Shown here: piece by piece, positions 17,671 through 25,758 of the stretch
Numbering within the stretch: the stretch's first letter is position 1
How the letters are laid out: every line of letters begins with the position of its first letter
Assembly: GCA_003427395.1 (NCBI GenBank)
Contig: BFEA01000228.1
Coordinates: 395,584 to 421,351, forward strand
DNA from: Chara braunii
Lineage: Eukaryota > Streptophyta > Charophyceae > Charales > Characeae
DNA length: 25,768 nt
Direction: 5' to 3'
The notes under the pieces: model-generated
The model's input: only the letters and a program-made list of their open reading frames with translations
Told to the model about the DNA's origin: nothing
Databases searched by the model: none
Program-made: the position numbers and the translations under genes

Positions 17671-18571
17671 AGTATATCGAGTCGGAGTGATTGGCGAGGG
17701 AAGAGGTTGGAGGGCTTACCGTCCATTGACCCCGACCGAGGACCTTCCCCTCGATCTCCAGGAATGGCGTTGGACCCAGAAAGGCCCAAGAAGAGAGGGA
17801 AAGGCGAAGACGATATCGCTAGCCAGCCTCAAGACCAAGTCTGTGTACTGAATGCTTAGACCCAAACGTAGTATGCGTGACGTTGTAGAAGATAGATGGC
17901 AGCGTCACCTCAATATTAACCGTGATCTGCTCAAGGCCATAAAGTGGTTTGGTGAATATGGGAAGAGGCCGACAAAAATCTCTGCCCTGCAGTGGCAAAT
18001 CGCACACCGGTGCCTACCGACCAACGATTGGCTGATAGATCATGCACAGTTAGAGCAGCAGGGGCGAGCACTGCCGTGGTGCCATAAATGCCTTCTAAGC
18101 TACCCCGGGAAGAAGCGCCCTGAGACGATCGAGCACATCTTCCTTCAGTGTCCAGCAACCGTCTTACTATGGAGGTGGTGGGACAGGATTTGGCGGCGTA
18201 TAGTGCCAAACTCGTCATGGCCATGGGACTGGAGGGCCTTACTTTTGGGACATTACCCCCGGATTTGAGGGAACACATTCGAAGAGAATATGTTCCGCCT
18301 GGGTAGACGTGCCGTTATGTGGGTAATATGGTGGAGGAGATGCATTCTGGAAATCGAGGGGGCAAGGGTAGAAGACGGGGAGGTCACAAAGCAAATACGA
18401 CTTCTAGTACAATACGAGATTACAGGCCAGTGGCAGGCGACTAAGGTCAAGCTGAACCAGGTACATACCAGGAGCAATATCAATAGGATCATCTCCCAGT
18501 TTGGGGAAGACTGGTTGGGAGGGAAAAGGGAGGGATGGGTGGCAAAGGTATGCTGGGCAGGGGGTGGTTAG
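17671..18571 (+). pseudogene. LINE-2 ORF2: C-terminal region with zf-RVT-like zinc finger
   Basis: Frame 2 resumes immediately after the rRNA piece with EVYRVGVIGEGRGWRAYRPL, then DLQEWRWTQKGPRREGKAKT, a TGA at 17849, then ISALQWQIAHRCLPTNDWL and WCHKCLLSYPGKKRPETIEH followed by IFLQC. This gives C-X2-C-X14-H-X4-C, the zinc-binding pattern of the zf-RVT domain found after the RT in plant LINEs. After a TGA at 18266 the same frame goes on with MFRLGRRAVMWVIWWRRCIL, the usual tryptophan-rich end, to a TAG at 18569. Confidence 0.85.
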
Positions 18572-18917
18572 GAGACGGGGCAACAGACAGTGTTTGATAG
18601 GGATTATTAACTACATTTTCATGAGTGGACAAAAATTGACCCTAGGGACCCGTTACGACCTGCCCTGGATTTTACAGATCCCTTCCCCCCCCACCCGCGG
18701 TCCCTGGAAGAAATCCCAGTCGACTTCACCTAAATTCGGTCTCTCAGAATTCCAATCGAAGCCCCACGGAGAATGCTGGGTCCAGCTCCTAGAGAAGATA
18801 AGAGGGAACACAGCGGGGTCAGGCGAGGAACGCCTGTCTTTCTCCGATAACAGGACCAACTTTCAAGGACGAGGAGCCTACTTCTCAGCGGGGAAAGAGG
18901 GAAGAGCCAGTTTGTAG
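18572..18917 (+). other. Possible LINE-2 C-terminal extension or 3' UTR
   Basis: A plus-strand frame stays open to the TAG at 18915 (ending NFQGRGAYFSAGKEGRASL), and another frame gives a Pro-rich stretch near 18680. Neither resembles a known domain. It could be the 3' UTR of LINE-2. Confidence 0.3.
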
Positions 18918-19041
18918 CAGCAGGTATTGGGCGCCGGTCCAATAAGCCTGCGCAGTTAATCCCCTGGATCCCAGGGCAATCAATGCTGGCAGGAATTTCT
19001 CATGGTTGCTTTCTGTTGTATTCCAAATTCATTTTGTATAT

Positions 19042-19065
19042 GGGACGCTGGACCCATTTTCCAGC
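19042..19065 (+). repeat. 24-nt hairpin module, copy B
   Basis: GGGAC, arm GCTGGA, loop CCCATTT, arm TCCAGC. It is preceded by TATAT, as copy C is by GATAT. The loop differs from the other copies while the stem is unchanged. Confidence 0.8.
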
Positions 19066-19215
19066 AAAAAAAGTTTACTCACCGTACGCCATGAGGATAG
19101 TAGGTGGATGGCAGGGGCTAGGGGATGGAGGGAGACTCCACTGGTGCCCCCCGGTGGTTCTCCCCCCAACACCCGACCGTGCTGCAGGTTAGGTATGGAG
19201 GAAAAGGTTGGATAT

Positions 19216-19239
19216 GGGACGCTGGACCCGGTTTCCAGC
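19216..19239 (+). repeat. 24-nt hairpin module, copy C
   Basis: GGGAC, arm GCTGGA, loop CCCGGTT, arm TCCAGC. It is identical to copy D over all 24 nt, but the flanks differ after the module. Confidence 0.85.
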
Positions 19240-19288
19240 ACAATGGCGTCACTTTCAATGATGTACAGTTTTGTAAAGATGTATTCAA

Positions 19289-19331
19289 GGGACGCTGGAC
19301 CCGGTTTCCAGCAGGTGATGCTCCCCACCAA
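19289..19331 (+). repeat. 24-nt hairpin module, copy D, with shared tail
   Basis: Identical to copy C over 24 nt (19289-19312). It is followed by AGGTGATGCTCCCCACCAA, which copy A at 5827 also has with one substitution. Confidence 0.85.
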
Positions 19332-19549
19332 GCGGCTTAAAACTGTTGTGCCCGAGAGGGTTCAAACTTTGAAATCTTTTTTTTGTTCTTAAGAAAAATT
19401 TGGGCGGCGCCCTTGAGATATCATCTTCGAACTGACCGGCCGGCCCCAGGTACTGTCAGCAGTACTTTTACCCATCTGATTCCATTGCAATTTCAACTCA
19501 AGTCTGTTTTTCAACAGTCGATAGCGACGATATGCGTACCAACTGAAAC

Positions 19550-19658
19550 TACCGTATTCACCCGAATAGAACGCCCGGTCATTATGACTGCATCTGGATT
19601 GAAAGTTGCCCCAAATACAGCTATAATGACCAGGCGTTCTATTCGGGTGAAGACGGTA
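19550..19658. mobile_element. 105-bp MITE flanked by TA (Tc1/mariner/pogo-like)
   Basis: Terminal inverted repeats of almost 40 bp, beginning CCGTATTCACCCGAATAG at 19552 and CCGTCTTCACCCGAATAG on the other strand from 19656, have TA directly outside (19550-19551 and 19657-19658). The length is 105 bp, nearly all of it stem. The TA duplication is characteristic of the Tc1/mariner superfamily. Confidence 0.8.
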
Positions 19659-19659
19659 G

Positions 19660-19965
19660 CCCAGACGGTAGGGTTCGAAGTTTGTTTGAGCTTTGTTTAA
19701 ACCCTTAATCTGGTTGTCAACAGTCAAAAGTACACCCATGTGGGCTTGTACTATTTTAGTATTTTTAGTACTTTGTACTCCTGAACGTAGAAACACACGT
19801 GGGTTTGTTACCGATGTGGGTAGAAACCCATGTGGGTTTCTAACTTTCTACAGACATGGTTAGGGTACGAACCCCCTTGCTGCCAAGCAAATGTGTAACA
19901 GGTTGTTCCGCAAGGAACCACTACGAGGACGAATGGACGGTGATCAGCAACTTGGTTTCTTTTGA
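19660..19965. repeat. Region with repeated CCATGTGGGTT motif and small palindromes
   Basis: Variants of CATGTGGG occur at about 19736, 19815, 19829 and nearby. TAGAAACCCATGTGGGTTTC (from 19821) is the core of a 22-bp near-palindrome with 10-bp arms. No gene is seen. Confidence 0.6.
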
Positions 19966-19967
19966 TG

Positions 19968-20065
19968 ACCTTCGCGGTAATCAAGTGGTTAGGCAGCAGC
20001 TTAGGCATGTTAAATATTTCTGTAACCTTCGCGGTAACCAAGTGGTTAGGCAGCTTAGGCCGGTT
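19968..20065. repeat. Diverged tandem duplication, about 55-bp period
   Basis: CCTTCGCGGTAATCAAGTGG and CCTTCGCGGTAACCAAGTGG start at about 19969 and 20024. Each is followed by TTAGGCAGC and CTTAGGC. Two copies are visible. Confidence 0.85.
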
Positions 20066-20119
20066 ATCGAAGAACAGGAAGAACATGTGGCAAATGTGTT
20101 ACATGTTACGGGTACTGTT

Positions 20120-20730
20120 GAGTGCCGCAGCTATCGAGCCAGTCACTGATGATGATGAGATCAGCGGACAGTCGTGGTTGACCGGCGCCATGTTCGTGCG
20201 TGGAAAGAAAGAATGTGGACGTAATGGTGGCCAGGTCAGCAACAACTGTAGAAGGATGGACAACAACGACGACTGAAAGTGTGAACGTGGCAGTAAAAAA
20301 ATAGTCTTCAGGTCAGCAACAATTTTGCCAGCAGGCATGGATGAGGACGAGATCAGCAGACAATATGCATTTCATAAGTCTTGCGGTTATCTAAACCAGC
20401 CCATGATAGTAACAGGGGTGCTTGTTTTTTGTTGTTCAGTTTTTTGGCATTTTTGGTGGGTATATATGATACTAATGACATCAAACATATGAGTAAATGG
20501 ACTAACTTAGTAACCTTTGACAAGAATGAAGGATTATTACCTAGGCTACCAGACTGGCCTGGGACCATTTGCCCAGCCAGGCCAGAAAAAAAAAAAAAAA
20601 AAAAACTTTTATTTTTTTAAATAAATTTGGTAAAGTTTTTTTTTTTTTTTTTTTTTTTAAGGAAAGAGAATTTATTATAAACCGGGAACCGGGCCCAGCG
20701 TCCCTCACAAGAGTGCCGCAGCTATCGAGC
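20120..20730. repeat. 20-bp perfect direct repeat flanking about 570 bp
   Basis: GAGTGCCGCAGCTATCGAGC occurs at 20120-20139 and 20711-20730. The intervening sequence contains an A run (about 20586-20605), a T run (about 20638-20658) and, only 6 bases from the right repeat, hairpin module copy E. It may be a target duplication or part of a tandem repeat. No gene is recognisable inside. Confidence 0.75.
20681..20704 (-). repeat. 24-nt hairpin module, copy E (diverged, minus strand)
   Basis: On the minus strand from 20704: GGGAC, arm GCTGGG, loop CCCGGTT, arm CCCGGT. Compared with copies C and D, one stem pair has changed from A-T to G-C on both sides, and two other pairs are G-U if transcribed. 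Twenty of 24 positions match. Confidence 0.6.
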
Positions 20731-20859
20731 TGAGCAAGGCTCTCCGGCCAAGCAAAGCCTGAGCCACGGTATTTGAAAACAGCCCAACGAGCCTAAAAAA
20801 AGGAAAAAGCTCACACAACCCTAAGCATATGCTAATTAGAGGGGGAACCCTAATTAGAC

Positions 20860-21137
20860 TAACTATCATTAACACAAACTCCCAACAAAGATCGTACACA
20901 ATATTCAAAGCTCTATATCCTAAACTATCATCGTCCTAAACTATCATCGAAATCTCTATCTAACTATTATTAACACAAAAGCCTGACAAAGTTCAAACCC
21001 CAACCATGTATCCACCGAACCAAAGCGAAGCCCAAACCACACAAATAAACAGTAAAGAAAAAACTCCTCAAAACAACCATGCATTACCTAGTAAACCAGC
21101 GACAGCAAAACACAATTGCGAATCCCCCAGTTTATCA

Positions 21138-21186
<49 letters not shown>

Positions 21187-21260
21187 ACTATCATTAACAC
21201 AAACGCCCAACAACATTCAAACCCCAATCATATGTGCACCCAACCAAACCCCAACCATGT
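20860..21260. repeat. Three diverged copies of a CTATCATTAACACAAA repeat
   Basis: Copies begin near 20862, 20965 and 21188, each followed by (C)CAACAAA...TTCAAACCCCAA-like sequence. The last two also share a CATRTGT...CACC.AACCAAA block. A (CT)n run separates the second and third. Confidence 0.75.
21140..21183. repeat. (CT)n microsatellite
   Basis: About 21 uninterrupted CT units. Confidence 0.95.
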
Positions 21261-21269
21261 ATGTTTCTG

Positions 21270-21728
21270 TAACTTTCTGCATAACATAGTTTTTTTTTTG
21301 GATTTTTTGGACTCGTTTTTTATTGTTTTTTTTGCTGGGACCTTCCTTGGTCCTTGCACGGCCGGGCCGCCCGGGAAAACAGGGTGACCCGGGCAGCCCT
21401 ACTGGTAGCCTAGATTATTGCCCCTTTTTTTTTTCGTTTTTTTTTAGAAGCCCAGGTTGTTGTAGAGGTCGGATTCCAGACATTATTACCTTTTTTCCCC
21501 CTTTCTTAAGCCCAGGTTGTTGTAGAGGAAGCCGACATACGCTGATTGCAATCTCAGTCAGCCATTGGTTGCCCTGACAATTATGAGACTACATCCCATC
21601 GCTATCCCCGCATCAATACTCCTGCCACACCTCCTATCCCACTATCCTACCTCAGTATGAAGTTGTGAACCACTCAGGACCATCATCCTACCATCTTGCA
21701 GAGTGACTTGGGATTATTACCGTGCGTC
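21270..21728. other. Spacer with a repeated 21-mer, no gene
   Basis: AAGCCCAGGTTGTTGTAGAG occurs twice about 58 bp apart (near 21449 and 21509), each preceded by a T/C-rich run. The stretch also has T runs and G/C-rich palindromic bits near 21360. I see no coding signal. Confidence 0.6.
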
Positions 21729-21870
21729 TGGTCCCGCCTAACGTTGTCGAGTTTAGAAAACTTAACGGTGTGACGCCATTTCGACATTAATAATAAATTC
21801 GAAACAAGAAATTAAAAAAACTGAAAAAGAACGCTGGAAACATCTTTTCTCCTTATTTTTTGTCACGTAA

Positions 21871-21975
21871 CCTGGGGCTAGGTCCCACTTGCACGAATTA
21901 AGAGATACTGACCATAGATAGCAAAGATCAACGGCCGAAATCTCTTAGTCCGTGCAAGTGGGACCTAGCCCCTGG
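21871..21975. mobile_element. 95-bp foldback MITE with 5-bp CCTGG duplication
   Basis: CCTGG (21871-21875 and 21971-21975) flanks a 95-bp element. Its ends are a perfect 20-bp inverted repeat, GGCTAGGTCCCACTTGCACG, extended by a nearly matching AAGAGAT block. The superfamily is not evident. Confidence 0.75.
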
Positions 21976-22210
21976 AGAAATGAAACATGTCTGGAACAGT
22001 CGGAGTGAATGTCTCCGTGAAAAAGGGATACTCCCCGTGGTGAGGAGACAGGAGGGTCACCATTTGTAAAATTGACAGGGACAACGTGGATGGCCAAATG
22101 CATTCATTGCCCAAAGAGGAAACGAGTTTCATGCCAGAGAGCCAAACGCAGCTGTCAGAGTTCCTCCGTTTCAGGATGTAATGATGTCTAAAAAACAAAA
22201 AAAAGGAAAG

Positions 22211-22532
22211 GCACTGTGTAGCGGACCTCGGGTTGGCCTGTGAGACCAGCCCCTTGGCCTGTTCTCACAGGCCTGTGTTGTATTCGGGGTAGGCCAGTCC
22301 AGGCCGGTACCTCTGTCGGTACCAGCCAGTCCAGTCCAGTCCCGTCAGTCCGCTGGGGTATACCCCAGCCATTGCTTGTTTTCAGTCTCATTCCTCACTT
22401 GCGCATTTTGGAGTACGTGCGTTGGAGTCTTGCGTGGGGAGCTGCGTTGTGCCATCTTGCTCCCCCTTCTTCCTCCATCTCCATCTCTGTCACTAGCGGA
22501 GCACCACACCTGGTGGGTCCGCTACGCACTGC
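22211..22532. repeat. 17-bp inverted repeat enclosing a GGCCTGT-rich segment
   Basis: GCACTGTGTAGCGGACC (22211-22227) pairs with 22516-22532 (GCAGTGCGTAGCGGACC on the other strand), with two mismatches. The interior is rich in CAGTCCAG and GGCCTG repeats (22230-22345). The CA.TG...GCGGACC ends recall hAT-like MITEs, but I found no 8-bp duplication. Confidence 0.45.
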
Positions 22533-22544
22533 GGTTGAAAAATG

Positions 22545-22585
22545 TACCCTACACTCGGTAGGGTAGTTTTCTCAATGGAAAACCG
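22545..22585. repeat. Two adjacent hairpins
   Basis: TACCCTAC-ACTCG-GTAGGGTA (22545-22565) is a perfect 8-bp stem. It is followed directly by GTTTTC-TCAATG-GAAAAC. They lie just right of the 22211-22532 inverted repeat. Confidence 0.85.
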
Positions 22586-22746
22586 TTTCCCGCCCAAACC
22601 AAAAGGGCCAAAGCATACTACAAAACGGATTTCACGTCAAAGAAAAATTCTACAAAAAGACAAAATCTAAGCTACTGATCCGACAGTACTTACGGTAAAT
22701 AAAAATATGAGTTTCGGGGGATCCCACTTCTTTCCGTATGAGCAGG

Positions 22747-22972
22747 TCGCGGCGCAGCTGGTGGGAGGGTGTGGAAACAGTTTCGATCGTGGCAGCTCGG
22801 GAGTGATCGCCGTCACAAGAATCTGTCCCATTTTCCAAGAGAAGCCAACCCGTACCCTGCCCCTAAAAAGCTGAAGCAGCTTTTTGTTGTTGTTTTTTTT
22901 TTTTTTTTTTTTTCCCTTCACTCTCTCCTTTCCGCCGTTGATCCGCCACCCTCCCACATTATTGCGCCGCGA
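22747..22972. repeat. Foldback with TCGCGGCGC ends
   Basis: TCGCGGCGC (22747-22755) and GTGGGAGGGT (22761-22770) match, on the opposite strand, 22964-22972 and 22948-22957. The spacer between the two blocks differs slightly between the arms. The interior contains AAAGCTgaagcAGCTTT and a T run near 22888-22913. Confidence 0.6.
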
Positions 22973-23569
22973 TGCCTGTAAAAGGGCCATTCTTTTCGGA
23001 GTTCTGAGATGCGATTTTCCTTTCACGGCCCGATAGGAGCAGGCCCGACTTTTCTGTTACTTTTATGACTTTTTTGTAAAAGAGACCAGTGGGATCAGTA
23101 GCTAATAGGTTATTCTCCTGTATCTCGGTACCATTAGATCGCAATACATCAACAGCAGAGCTCCGACCCAGCATGCCGCAGGTGATAGAAAGCTCAGCGT
23201 TGAGAAAACTCAACGCTGTAGGTGGGACCGGATCCCTGCTGCTTTGAGAGAGGATGAAAGTTGTGGCAAATATTTTTTAAAAAGTGAGTCAATGGGGCCA
23301 GTGAAGACTCCAAGCCCTTGGTGTGGTGGAGTGTTGTTGGAAGTGGCACTGGGCTGTCGAATAGAGGTCAGGCCACACTGGTGCTAGGTTCATGCGAGGA
23401 AAGTACTAACCTGGCCACTATTATTGCCACATTCATGCTTTCCAAGCACAAACATGGCACTGGTGAGGCCTGGCCCTAAGAGGACAGGAATGACCCAGCA
23501 GCAGTTTTATCAAGGAGACCAGTGCAAAGGAAACCCAACAAGGCAAATGGAAATGTTTGCCCCTAAAAC
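22973..23569. other. Spacer without recognisable gene
   Basis: Apart from the perfect hairpin at 23195-23218, I see no gene, repeat array or transposon signature here. Confidence 0.4.
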
Positions 23570-23661
23570 AAGGAGCCATCCTTTTTTTTTTTTTTTTTTT
23601 TTTTTTGCAGAACAGAACCTTGTGGTTCTGGCTCCTTGTCCATATGAAAAGGAGCCATCCT
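23570..23661 (-). mobile_element. 66-bp poly(A) insertion with 13-bp target duplication
   Basis: AAGGAGCCATCCT (23570-23582 and 23649-23661) flanks a 66-bp insert made of a T run (23582-23606) and a 42-bp body. The body contains AGAACC TTGT GGTTCT, and GGCTCCTTGT, which is complementary to the target. Read on the minus strand it is a very short retrocopy with a poly(A) tail. Confidence 0.65.
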
Positions 23662-23775
23662 GCTCTGTGGTTTCCTTTTCCTTTTCCTTTTTTTTTGTCT
23701 TTTTTTCCCCCATTCCGATTTCGAAACCATAAAAAGCAGGAGTGGGAGGTATTCAATTACTCCATGACATGACAA

Positions 23776-25055
23776 AAGATTGTCGATCTAAGCGGAGAGA
23801 GATCTAAACGGAGAGAGGAGATAGCACGAGAAGTGAGACGATGCACGTGAAGAGTAAGTCGACGCACGTGGAGAACAGATCGAAGGTGAGATAGGGGGGA
23901 TGAGTTGCGACGCGGCATAGGACGACGATACGCGCGACGAGCAGATTGGAAATGAGGCAGGGGTGAGCGGGATATATGGTGAACAGAACGGCGGAGAACG
24001 AAAGGGCGCTGGGATACGGTGAACAGATTGGCAGGGGGAAAGGGTGCCGGGGAAATCGAGAGGTGGGAGATCTAAGCGGAGCGAGGAGCCCATGGTACGC
24101 GCTTCCATGTGTGGTTGGTTTGTAGTCTCCACAGACTGTCGTTGCACTTTCACTTCTCATCAGGAGCTCGGACCTGACATGCTGCCCAGGATGCATTGAC
24201 TGATGGGTTAAGTTGTCAGAACGGGAGCGAGCCACGTCGTAAATTGGGATCGGGATAGTGCGATCTTGGACGAAGACATACCGATACCATTGCAGGTTCC
24301 AGCGCTGGCGTTCTGCATCTGTCGCGCAGGTGAGACAGAGGCTCTTTCCAAGGGACGAAGATCTGAAGATGATTGCAAGAGGTTCATAGCTTGACGCTGC
24401 CCTGGATGAGGATTGCAAGAGCTTCATACCTTGAAGCCTTGAACGGAGTGGGCTTACCAAGCTGGATGAGGATTGTCGTTGTCGGCCCCGCCAATTTCTG
24501 CAGCCATACGATAGCGTACCAGGCAATCAACGAATCAGCGCAGCTAACCAGCATCGGCAACGAGTGGGCAATTCTCTCTGCAAAAGGGGTGCCGAATGTG
24601 GTGCTGGGTTGCACTGGGGGGCCGCTGATAGGACGAAGATACACGCGACGAGCGGATTGGAGATGAGGCAGGGGTGAGCGGGACGATATCGGGCGACTAA
24701 GGAATTGCGACGCTGATACACAAAGGGCGCAGGGGAGGGAGGAGCGGTGAGTAGGTAGGCAAGAAAACTTCCAAGGGGAACAGATAGGGTGCGGGACAGG
24801 GGAGAATGAAGTGGTGTTGGCAGTGAAGAAAACGAAGGTGAAGGGGGCTGGTGAGGGAGGAGCGGCGAGAGGGCAGACAAGACAATACCCAAGGAGGAGT
24901 AGACAGGTGGCGGGACAGGGGAGAATGATGTGGAGGCAGTGACAGGGGAGCTCTCGTGAGGGGAAGGAGCCAACAGCTGGGCGGAACGACAGGAAGCGAG
25001 CGAGGAAAAGGAAGTTACAAAGCGAAGGGCGAGGTGCGCACCCCCACTCCCCCAC
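23776..25055. repeat. Purine-rich region of diverged repeats
   Basis: The plus strand is G/A-rich. A block of about 57 bp (GACGAGCAGATTGGAAATGA as part) at 23913-23971 recurs at 24627-24683. A second unit of about 118 bp ending GGGACAGGGGAGAATGA is present twice in tandem (to about 24815 and 24935). GGATGAGGATTGCAAGAG-like units recur near 24367, 24402 and 24462. On the minus strand three overlapping frames of about 200-240 codons stay open. They are Ser/Pro/Cys-rich and unlike any family I know, so I take them as a by-product of composition. A decayed host gene is a weaker alternative. Confidence 0.5.
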
Positions 25056-25167
25056 TCCTCACTCCTTTCCGCACCCACGACCCTCCCCCTCCTGGGGCCC
25101 CACCGAGCCAAAAAAAAAAGCAAAAAAAAAAAAGAAACAAGTGCGGTAGTAGCACACTTTCAAACTG

Positions 25168-25290
25168 TAAAGGCAAAAAAAACACGAATGGGCAACGAAA
25201 AAATGGCCATCGTTCGAAAAGGCAGACATAACACTAATGGGCAATGAAGATATGGCCCAAGTTCGAAAAAGGCGGAAATATCGCCTTTTC
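25168..25290. repeat. About 49-bp tandem repeat, two and a half units
   Basis: Units share GGCARAC, AATGGGCAAYGAA, ATGGCC and GTTCGAAAA in the same order, at about 25171, 25221 and 25271. The copies are diverged. Confidence 0.75.
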
Positions 25291-25299
25291 GTAGGCCGT

Positions 25300-25680
25300 T
25301 CCACGAATGCATCTGCCCAGAGTATTAGCTAGGTTCGTTCCTTGTTGTGCTGTCTTTTTTTTTTGCTGCCGGCACTTGATTTCGTGCCCTGCCAACGAGC
25401 AGAGCGTTTTCCACGGAGAACAGACATGCAGACGACAAATGCATCTGGCCAGAATCCCACCTTGTTTCATCCTTTTTCTTTGTGTGTTTTTTTGTGCGTT
25501 TTTCTTACCTGTGCTTTCCACGGAGAGCTGACACTTGCAACGAGGAGGGCTCCAACTGCTCTAACGTCCACTGTACAGCAGTTGCGTTTTTTTTTTCTTT
25601 TTTATTTCGTTTTCTTGTTTTTTTTTGTTTCTTTTCTGTAGAGTACCAGAAAAGAGTACAATGGGACCCAGGCTCGACAA
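25300..25680. other. T-rich spacer with loose internal repeats, no gene
   Basis: TTCCACGGAGA and AATGCATCTG each occur twice (25409 and 25517; 25308 and 25439), so the stretch contains an old duplication of about 110-130 bp. T runs fill the rest. Confidence 0.5.
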
Positions 25681-25704
25681 AACTCGGCCCCATGGTTGGG
25701 CCAC

Positions 25705-25758
25705 GGCCGAGATGTCTCGGCCACACCCTAGATTGGCTACGGCCGAGATGTCTCGGCC
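25705..25758. repeat. 36-bp tandem repeat of a perfect palindrome, running to the window edge
   Basis: GGCCGAGATGTCTCGGCC, with 8-bp arms around TG, occurs at 25705-25722 and again at 25741-25758, followed each time by ACACCC. More units may lie beyond the window. Confidence 0.85.

Larger units (their letters stand above)
11860..18917 (+). mobile_element. LINE-2: most complete non-LTR retrotransposon in the window
   Basis: ORF1 (about 12009-14638) precedes ORF2 (14707-18571) on the plus strand. ORF2 has APE endonuclease, reverse transcriptase and a zf-RVT-like zinc finger. Both ORFs carry stops and at least two frame changes. A 227-bp mitochondrial rRNA segment is inserted at 17444-17670. 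The left end is estimated from the G/A-rich 5' stretch and the right end from the last open frame. No poly(A) tail or target duplication could be assigned. Confidence 0.85.
21730..23229. repeat. Inverted pair of a GGTCCCRCCT hairpin block
   Basis: GGTCCCGCCTAACGTTGTCG at 21730 and, on the other strand from 23229, GGTCCCACCTACAGCGTTG. Each is followed by GAGTTT/GAGTTTT and a hairpin. At the right, CAGCGTTGAG AAAA CTCAACGCTG is a perfect 10-bp stem (23195-23218). The blocks could be ends of a 1.5-kb non-autonomous transposon. No target duplication was found. Confidence 0.4.

Noticed and set aside
19042-19312. Helitron 3' ends
   Set aside because: The hairpins are not followed, in either orientation, by the CTRR terminus.
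21140-21183. CT repeat as a possible regulatory element
   Set aside because: Plain microsatellite; no promoter or gene beside it.
22211-22532. A definite hAT MITE
   Set aside because: The ends are suggestive but no 8-bp target duplication is visible, so it is listed only as an inverted repeat.
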